Source of the DNA: Cephalotus follicularis
Lineage: Eukaryota; Streptophyta; Magnoliopsida; Oxalidales; Cephalotaceae
Direction: 5' to 3'
Length of the DNA stretch: 64,000 nucleotides
NCBI GenBank assembly: GCA_001972305.1
Contig: BDDD01002387.1
Span: forward strand, 1-64,000
In this document: positions 57,176 through 64,000 of the stretch, one piece after another
Layout of the letters: each line of letters opens with the position of its first letter
Position numbering within the stretch: the stretch's first letter is position 1
Program-made: the position numbers and the translations under genes
Notes under the pieces: generated by a model
What the model was told of the DNA's origin: nothing
Databases searched by the model: none
What the model saw: the letters and a program-made list of their open reading frames with translations, nothing else

Positions 57176-57642
57176 TACACTCGATTCCTGATAAGATTGA
57201 CACATATGTTGACATTGATTTTGATAGAGACTTCATTGAGTGTATGAGAGAATTTGAGAACACAGAAGCTACCCAAAAGAAAATGTTAACGTGGCTGGAA
57301 AATGAGGAAACGTTAACATGGCTGGAAAATAAGATCAATGAGTCATCTTTGGATAGTGAATGGGATCATCTATCCCATTACGCTTACAAAATTTCCACGC
57401 CTGACCAAAAGTACTTTGATGTAGATTTTGAGAACAACTTCATGGAATGTTTAAAAGATTTCGAGGAATTGGAGGTCACGCAGAAAGAAATTCTGAGTTG
57501 GTTGGACGATGGGATCATTGATTCTACTTCGGATATTCAATGGGACGATCTGTCCCATTTCACTCACAAGCTTAGCACGCCGTCTCACCCTCTCACCACC
57601 CTCGAAAATAATTTTTTCTCTACTAAAGACCAAATAGGATAG
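57073..57642 (+). pseudogene. Post-protease linker of C with duplicated segment
   Basis: The open frame opens in another frame within protease and from about 57180 continues element sequence. Two tandem protein repeats are visible: DFDRDFIECMREFE ... WLENKINESSLDSEWDHLSH ... KISTP and DFENNFMECLKDFE ... WLDDGIIDSTSDIQWDDLSH ... KLSTP. Such an acidic linker lies between protease and RT in Athila elements. No RT motif follows. Confidence 0.65.
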
Positions 57643-57686
57643 AGGGTGTGCTTTATCAATGACAAAATGTTTGACAAGTTGGTTGG

Positions 57687-58092
57687 CCATGACTATTACG
57701 GTTTTCTTAATGGTTTTTACTGGTGAAAATCCTGTTGGGACGGTTCTAATATTGCAAAATTTGTTTTCTCACATTATGAGTTGGAATTTCATCTTGATGG
57801 TTTTTATTGGTGGAGATCATGGTAGGATAATTCTTATTTTGTAAAAATTATTTTCTCACCTTATGACTTGGAATTTAATTTTGATGGTTTTTATTGGTGG
57901 AAATCTTATTGGGGTGATGTTCATATTGTTAAAACTATGCTTTCACCTGGTATGTTTCAATTTTTTAAGACAGGTACGAATGAAGCGTTTGGAGTAAACA
58001 AGCAGCAAATGCAAAGATTTCTCAAGTTTACAGCTGGACCGGTGGAAGAGGCCATGGATCTTCATGTGCCTCCATATTTCGAGCCTCCATGA
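57687..58092 (+). pseudogene. Three 87-bp repeats and integrase tail of C
   Basis: Three direct repeats of 87 bp (57687-57945) share GATGGTTTTTA(C/T)TGGTGG and 'ttttctcac', and translate as YELEFHLDGFYWWRSW-like units. The reading frame then gives FKTGTNEAFGVNKQQMQRFL and VEEAMDL, which resembles the integrase C-terminus of Athila (pattern FKVNGQRLKPFL). RT, RNase H and the integrase core are absent between protease and this tail. Confidence 0.65.
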
Positions 58093-59226
58093 TCATATTC
58101 GGTAAACCCTACCCCTTTTGTTATTTATTTTATTGCATTTGTTCATATATATTTGTGATCATTCATTGTTATTTTTATAGTTGATTTTTAGTGCATTGAG
58201 GACAATGATACTTAGAAATAATAGAAAACCCCATAGGAGAAATAATAAAAATTTTGTTTTCAAGGAAAAGAAAAAAGAATGCATCTCATGGTAGGAGTTT
58301 GTGCAAAAATAAATGAAAAGAATGAATAAAAAGACCAATCTTGTATGTTTTCAAGGTTTCATAAATCTTAATAACGAGGAGGACAAGGAATTAATGTTCT
58401 TGCATATAAAAAGAAGAGGAAAAAAAAGAAGAAAAAAATATGTATATTTTACCTTTTAGAATTCAGTCTTGGGTTATAGCCTATTTGATTCGAGTAATTA
58501 AGTCTTAGGGGTGTTTTACACCTAATTCCTTAAAGCCAACTGGTTTGAGAGTAACTTGTCGAAAGCTTGCTACATGGGTCTTATAGAAAGCTTAAGAGAT
58601 CAAGACATTGCATGAATTTAAGTTGGTAAAATCTGAAGCTACTTGGTAATTTGGGTGTCTGGTCTTTGCTCCATCCATGTCATTCAAACCAAAAGTAGTG
58701 GAGGAATGAACTCAATGCAAAGAGAAAAGAAAAGAAAAAGAAAGAGAAAGATGTGTGTATGTGCTAAAGTTCTTTGTCCGACTCCAAACTAGGATTTTAT
58801 GTTACTAAAAATGCATATCTTGATTGGTATATATTGTGAAAAAAAACAGAAAATTTTGGAAAAGCTTCTTAATTGAGATGTGTTTTGATTCTAGAACTTG
58901 GAACGAGATAATAAAATTCAAGTATGGGGGTTGCCTATGAATTTTTAAGGAGAGATACATTTTGCCTATTTTCAAAGTTTTGATGAATTGAATTTTGTGT
59001 GTTTATTCGTTGGAAAATACTCACCAGACAAAACTCGTCCACTAGGACCACCTAGGGGTTTAAAGGCTTGTTGCATGTGCTAAATGCAATCGTGATTCCT
59101 ACGAAAGTGAGTTATGGTTTTTTGTTTAGTTTTTCTGTCTTAGTTTCTGTTTTGTTTTCCAGTTTTTGTGTTTGTTTTCTAGTTTTAGCTTTCCATTTTG
59201 TTTGCTTGAGGACAAGCAAAGTTCAA
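58093..59226 (+). other. 3' UTR of element C
   Basis: No gene is seen. The region has AG-rich and A-rich tracts (58250-58440, 58720-58755). The phrase 'ttcaagtatggggg' occurs twice (58918 and 59222), the second being the polypurine tract. Confidence 0.7.
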
Positions 59227-59239
59227 GTATGGGGGTATT
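59227..59239 (+). promoter_or_regulatory. Polypurine tract of element C
   Basis: AGTATGGGGGTAT directly precedes the 3' LTR start, as in Athila elements. The same words near 58920 may be a duplicated tract. Confidence 0.75.
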
Positions 59240-59646
59240 TGTTTAGCATAAAAATATGTTGTTTTTAACGAGTTAATTGTTATATTTTTATGCTTGGATC
59301 ATATTACTTGGTTTGTTTTTATTTGATTTGCAGGTACAAAGGGAAAGATATCAAAGTGTAGTGAAATTGGTTCAAATTCTGCAAATTACAGAACAAAGCG
59401 TCGACACTTTCATTATAAGCGTCGACGTCTATCTTTAAAGCGCTGACGGTTCAATTAAAAGGGTCGATGGTTGGTTTCTCTGCATCACAACGTGCTCCGT
59501 TTAATGCTTTCTTGTGGCCTTCTCTGACTTTGTGCTCTGTTCGGATTGCTCGGCACTTTGTGGTTGCATAGCTCAACACCTCATCTCTGGCCTAACAAAC
59601 ACTTCAAGTCTGGCTCATACCTGTATTCCATGATTTACTCTACCAT
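59240..59646 (+). repeat. 3' LTR of element C, truncated by D
   Basis: It matches the first 400 bp of 52295-54417, including four palindromes at 59395-59475 (AAAGCGTCGACACTTTC, AAGCGTCGACGTC). It ends at CTCTACCAT, where element D starts. Confidence 0.93.
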
Positions 59647-59779
59647 TGTTGACATTTATATATTACAATCCTTGTTTATCCTTGTTTTGATGATAACAAA
59701 ACACCTGACATGTGTGTTTGATGTGAAGGAATCTTTAACTAATCTTACTTGTATTGTAAGAAGCTTAAACTTGCATATC

Positions 59780-60372
59780 AGAACTATTGGCGTCAACGAT
59801 TATGTTCTACGCGTCAACGTGCTGGGAATAAGTACATGTTCTAGGCTTGGAAGGATGCTTTTCGTCAACGCCATTATCTATCCGCGTCAACGTGCTGTAA
59901 AACTTATGATTTACATCAACGCCTTAAGGAAGACGTCAATGTCAATGACTTGAGCGTCAACGCAGAAAACAAGTGGAGTCAACACCTTGTATATATGCGT
60001 CAACGCCATATAAAGACGTTAACGCAAATGGTGCACATTTCGGACAGTGAGTTTAGACGTTAACGTGAAGATATCATGGAGTCAACATCTTGACTATATA
60101 CGTCAATGCCATGGATGAGTGTCAACGTAAATAGAGCTGAAGCTGAAGAAAAGCTTGAAGTATGAACGCAAAGAACCATAGGAGTCAATTCATAAGGAGA
60201 TAGACGTCAACGCCATGCGTACACGTCAACGACAATGACAGCCTGACTTAAAAATTGCAAAGATTGAAGGTGCTAAAATGGTGTGATCCTTTCCATATTG
60301 GATTCAAACGGCTCTCTGACAATTCCTGGACTCTAGCAATGGTAACAAACATCTGAAGGCTATAAATAGAGG
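59780..60372 (+). promoter_or_regulatory. Palindrome array (GCGTCAACGC) and TATA box of D LTR
   Basis: About 18 words such as GGCGTCAACG, GCGTCAACGCC, ACGTTAACGC and GTCAACGCCAT lie at 59785-60235. The TATA box GGCTATAAATAGAGG follows at 60358-60372. This family has TCAA or TTAA in place of the TCGA centre. The order of array then TATA is the same as in A, B and the solo LTR at 23868. Confidence 0.88.
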
Positions 60373-60873
60373 CTCGATCCATGAAGAAAATATCAAGCCA
60401 AAAGCAAGAATTCAAACAAGCAATATCCAAGCAATACAAGAGTTGTTTTCAAAGCTATTTTGCAAAGTTCTTTGCCTGAGATTTTTGAACTTTATATTTG
60501 TTATATCAGCCTTGTTAGAGGTTACATATACACTACACAAATACTCAACTCATACATTTGTGTAACCCAATGTCGTTAGTACCTTACTCAAAAAGTTAGG
60601 ATTTAGCATTGAAAAATCCGAGTTAGAATTTAGCTCGCAAAAAATTCAAATTAGGATTGACCTTGTAAAAATCCAGAGTTACTGTTTTTGATCAGAAGGA
60701 TTACATTCTAGTGAAATCTCAAGTGCAGCTTGGGAGAGTAGATGTAGGCACGATTTGCCGAACCACTATAAAATAGTTTGCATCTCTCTTCTCTTAGTCT
60801 TAACTTATTTGCAAATTATTTTATTTTCTTGTGTGTTGATTGATATTATTATCATTCTTGTTCTTAACTTACT

Positions 60874-62042
60874 ATGCTTGAGAATGAAATTATTTCCAGT
60901 ATGTATGCTCGTTTTAATAATATTATCAATGCTTTAAAAGGTCTTGGAAAGGTATACACTAACCATGAACTTGTGAGAAAGATTCTTAGGTGTTTACCAA
61001 AATCATGGGAACCAAAAGTCACGGCAATAGAGGAAGCAAAAGATTTATCAACTTTTCCATTAGAAGACTTGTTGGTATCCTTGATGACACATGAGCTTAG
61101 AATGAGTGACCAAGCAAGGAATGAGCCAAAGAAAAAGACGATCGCCTTGAAAGCATCAAAAGATGAAGAAAGTGATGAAGATAAAGATGAAATGGCTTTG
61201 CTTACAAAGAGGATTAGAATAATCCTACTGGACAAAAAAAAAATTCAAAGAAGCAATTGAAGAAGTTCCAAACGAAAGGAGATTTGAGCAAAAGTGACAA
61301 AGACGAAAAAGAGGTAATATGTTATGAATGTAACAAACCTGGTCACATAAGGCCGGATTGTCCTAAATTAAAAAAAAAGGACAAGAAGAAAGCAATGATC
61401 GCTACTTGGAGTGATGGTGACGATTCAAGTTCGAACGAGGACGAAAACGAGGAAATTGCCAACATTGCATTTATGGCTATGGAAGATGACAATAAGGTAT
61501 ATTCTTCATCCCTTAGTTATAATGATCTTCAAATTGAATATAATGAATTGATTGATGTTTTGGATGATCTTAACAAGGAATATCAATTGTTAAAGAAAAC
61601 AGCTAAAGATAGAGCTAAAGAAAATGTTGAATTGAAAAAATACATTCTTGATATAAAAAAGAATGAAGGCTTAGTGGAAAAGAATTTTGCTTTAGAAAAA
61701 GAGAATTCTGAGTTGAAAATCGAAATCGATGCTTTGAAAAAGACATTTTCAAAATTTTCTGATAGTAGTAATAAATTGGATAAGTTGCTAGGAATGCAAC
61801 GTTGTGTGTTTGACAAAGCCGGCTTAGGCTTTGATGAAATGAACAAGGTACAACATTTTAATAAATTGTTGGATAGAAAGAAGAAAATGGTTAACTGCAA
61901 TTATTGTGGAAAGTTTGGACATGTTTCTACTAATTGTTGGTTTAAAAGAACAAGTACAAAGGTTAAAAGGATATGGGTTTCAAAAGGAACTTTTCCTACT
62001 AATGCAAAAGGACCTAAAACCTTTTGGGTACCAAAAAGATGA
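60874..62042 (+). pseudogene. Gag of element D, N-terminally truncated
   Basis: The preserved part starts near MLENEIISSMYARFNNI and runs through VYTNHELVRKILRCLPKSW and VTAIEEAKDLSTFPLEDLLV. The frame shifts in an A10 run at 61234-61243, then continues with knuckle CYECNKPGHIRPDC, a coiled coil (ENVELKKYILDIKKNEGLVE, FALEKENSELKIEIDALKK), a second knuckle CNYCGKFGHVSTNC, VKRIWVSKGTFPTNAKG and FWVPKR before TGA. The stop lies exactly where protease should begin. Confidence 0.88.
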
Positions 62043-62319
62043 ACTTTTTGTTTTGTAGGTGTGATTGAAGAAGATTGGATAAAAAGATGATCCAAGCACA
62101 CACATTGTAAGTGTTTATTGTTTTTAATTGTTTGTTAAAATGTTGCATAATTTTGTTGTGTGAAAAAGATAAAATTAGTTATACATATTGTTGTTTGAAT
62201 ATGTATGCAATATCTTTTTTATGAATGTGCCATATTTCTCAATGATTTGATGTGTTATAGTTTTTGGAAGAAATTTTTTTTTTTTTGCAAAAATCAAAGT
62301 TTTCATGTTTTAAATGTTT

Positions 62320-62590
62320 TCACGTCAACGCTATACTATACAACTATCTATTTTTACGCGTTAACAAAAATATTTTCTCCTTCTATGCTTTTAGCGTCAA
62401 CGCTATATATTAGTGTTAACGTTATATATTCACGTCAACAATGGCGTTAACGTTATTATCCCCTGTACATGAATGTACACGATTAATGTCAACGCGTATG
62501 TTAGACGTCGACACCTAAACACCTGATATATATTGTTTTGGACATTTTCGTCGACACCAATTTTGTTTGGAGTTAACCTAAGTTTTTTTC
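62320..62590 (+). promoter_or_regulatory. Palindrome array upstream of D ORF3
   Basis: About nine words of the D LTR type occur (CACGTCAACGCTATA, ACGCGTTAAC, AGCGTCAACGC, GCGTTAACGTTAT, GTCAACGCG) and one or two GTCGACACC. A TATA-like TGATATATATTG (62523-62534), a CT-rich leader and the ORF3 start at 62676 follow. 62043-62319 is a spacer without a gene. Confidence 0.6.
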
Positions 62591-62675
62591 CTCTCTCGAT
62601 TTTTTTTGCAAAATCGATTTCAAATCAAAAATTCTTCTGTTTTTATCATCAAATCTACACCTACAACGATCTACA

Positions 62676-63322
62676 ATGCCGAAGAAGCACTCATCTATTG
62701 GAGGAAAAACTCCTAGGGCAAGATACAAGGGAAGCTACACAGCAAGGAAAGTTCTCTGTGGAAGGATTGTAGATTTTGCTTTTACATCAGGTGATAATTT
62801 TCTATTAGACCAATGGTTTACTACTTTAGGTTGGAGAGATTATTTCACCATTAATGTCCCTTACTATGTAGAGATAGTGAAAGAATTTTATAGTAACATG
62901 TTCAATGTTAGTGATGGATGTGATATTATGGAAATTAAGACCAAGGTGAATAACACTGTGATAAAATTTGATGATAAGTTGTTAGGTAATATTCTAGGCG
63001 TGCCTGCTGATGGTTCTAGGTTTTTTGAGACCAAAAAATGGCCAGAGGATCCCGATCTTGTGCTTAAGGATTGTTTGAGGGTATTCTACCCGAACGAAAA
63101 TGTGTTTGGAGGCATGGAAAAGCCTACCAATTTGCTGGGTGCTGAGCATAGGCTGCTCCACCACATCACAGCCAATCATATTCTCCCTACTTTCGGTGGG
63201 CATGAGAAAATGAGTTACCAAGATCTTTACATTATGTGGCATGTGGTAACTGGAAAGCTTTTGAATCTTCCCCACCTCATCATGAAAAAAATGATTAGAG
63301 CCACTTCTAAGGTAGATGGTGA
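62676..63322 (+). pseudogene. ORF3 of element D: Transposase_32-like, 3'-truncated
   Basis: The start MPKKHSSIGGKTPRARYKGS is followed by DQWFTTLGWRDYFTINVPYY, EIVKEFYSNMFNV, VIKFDDKLLGNILGVPADGS, LLGAEHRLLHHITANHILP, YQDLYIMWHVVTGKLLNLPH and IMKKMIRATSKVDG. It is unbroken up to about 63322. The remaining codons to 63422 read into GC-rich sequence and are not ORF3. Its layout parallels ORF3 of B, including the LDYRFLH and EHRLLHH block. This is the best-preserved ORF3 in the window. Confidence 0.82.
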
Positions 63323-64000
63323 CATGCTCCGTTCCCAAGCATGCCGGCCCAAGGACGGTCGTGCCAGGTGGAAGGATCCCCCACCTGGATCCCTAACCAA
63401 AACCCCCAAAAGCAAAGGCTAACGCTAAGGCCAGGGCAGGCGTTAAAACGCGCTGCCGAGGAGAGCCGCGCTCCCCAGGCCAAACGTACCATAAGGCATA
63501 CAAACAACAAATACCCGTGCACAAGGAAACGGCAACATTTAACATAAGGCTAAGCCTGGGATCAACACAAGGGTCCGGGGACAAAAGCCAAGCAAAGGAC
63601 AACCACCCGAGGTCCCACCAACGCTCAACTTACACTAAGGAGACGGAATCTCACACCGGCCAAGCAACCATGGAATCCACCAGGGATCACCTGACAAAAC
63701 ATCTCCAGGGACCGAGCTGGTCCGAGGTCGGGAGGACAGGCAAAACTAAGGAAAACTGCTTACTCTCACTTAACGCCTACCAGCATGCCCGGGGACAACA
63801 CCCGAGAACGCCACCAGACCTCAGCTTAGGGTCAACCAACCCGAGCTGTGAAGTCAACCTAAGGTTTGACTAATCATGAACACTGCCACCCCTCCCCCGG
63901 AATCTCAGCAGAGGTGCCACGCACAAAAAGCCCGGGAAGAAACACTTAGGTTTCACCAAGGCCAGGGCTGGGGAGACCTGCTCCTCTGCCCAGGGTCAAA
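63323..64000. other. GC-richer sequence, unidentified element end
   Basis: Base composition changes abruptly from AT-rich ORF3 to GC-rich sequence ('caagcatgccggcccaagg'). Short words AACGCTAAGG, GGCCAGGGC and CTAAGGC recur. ORFs of 60-118 codons on both strands overlap and show no domain. It probably belongs to a Gypsy-type LTR entering from the right. The LTR start cannot be fixed. Confidence 0.45.

Larger units (their letters stand above)
52295..59646 (+). mobile_element. Element C: Athila-like Gypsy lacking RT and RNase H
   Basis: The 5' LTR (52295-54417), tRNA-Asp-type primer binding site, gag, protease, a repeat-rich replacement of RT/RNase H/integrase core, an integrase tail, 3' UTR, polypurine tract and truncated 3' LTR (59240-59646) follow in order. 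The LTRs share the start (TATTTAGCATAAAAATATG in the 5' LTR, TGTTTAGCAT in the 3' LTR). The 3' LTR is cut by element D. Stops and frameshifts are present in gag. Confidence 0.9.
59647..63322 (+). mobile_element. Element D: Copia with gag and ORF3 but no pol
   Basis: The LTR starts TGTTGACATTTATATATT. The LTR end, primer binding site and gag N-terminus are deleted near 60870. Gag is followed after 630 bp by ORF3, with no protease, integrase, RT or RNase H between them. ORF3 is cut at about 63322 by GC-richer sequence, so the 3' LTR is missing. Confidence 0.88.

Overview
This window is plant nuclear DNA made almost entirely of nested LTR retrotransposons. AT-rich sequence, Ty1/Copia SIRE-like gag-pol reading frames, Ty3/Gypsy remnants of several lineages (a Tekay/Del-like chromovirus, a Tat/Ogre-like integrase, an Athila-like element), initiator-tRNA-Met and tRNA-Asp primer binding sites and many solo LTRs point to an angiosperm, probably a eudicot. 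I see no convincing host gene, tRNA, rRNA or bacterial feature. Every transposon reading frame is damaged by stops, frameshifts or deletions. Element letters used in the entries: F, B, A, V, W, E, X, Y, Z, C, D.

Layout. 1-422: end of a Copia-type LTR. 423-2300: unassigned sequence with short tandem repeats. 2300-5258 continuing at 26552-28845: degenerate Tekay/Del-like Gypsy element F on the minus strand. F is split by Copia element B (5259-26551, target duplication TGTAG). B is split by Copia element A (6952-18239, target duplication ACTTA) and by a solo LTR (23868-24886, AAGTC). A is itself split by a Gypsy solo LTR (12396-14677, CTGGT/CTAGT). 28850-32809: Tat-like integrase relic and 3' region holding a solo LTR (29784-32404). 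32810-39770: LTR V holding solo LTR W (33118-38685, TTACC), which holds Copia element E (33267 to about 36660). 39771-45860: LTR X (left copy) with a solo LTR (40320-43207) and LTR Y abutting it. 46841-52294: LTR Z holding inverted LTR X (47242-52245, AATAA), which holds another solo LTR (48087-50623, ACAAC). 52295-59646: Athila-like element C without RT and RNase H. 59647-63322: Copia element D with gag and ORF3 but no pol. 63323-64000: GC-richer sequence of another, unidentified element.

The most interesting signal is not a gene. Nearly every LTR family here carries an array of short, mostly TCGA-centred palindromes, and each family has its own variant: AAGCGTCGACGCTT, CAGTCGACTG, AAGACATCGATGTCTT or GCGTCAACGC. 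In the Copia elements the array lies just upstream of the LTR TATA box. A second array of the same family variant lies between pol (or gag, in D) and a third reading frame, ORF3, immediately upstream of it. ORF3 encodes a Transposase_32-like plant transposon protein and is present in all four Copia elements, including D, which has lost pol. A plausible hypothesis is that ORF3 has its own promoter and that its product, or a host factor, recognises the family-specific palindrome, by analogy with the VANC proteins of VANDAL elements. That link is inference; the arrays and their positions are visible in the sequence.
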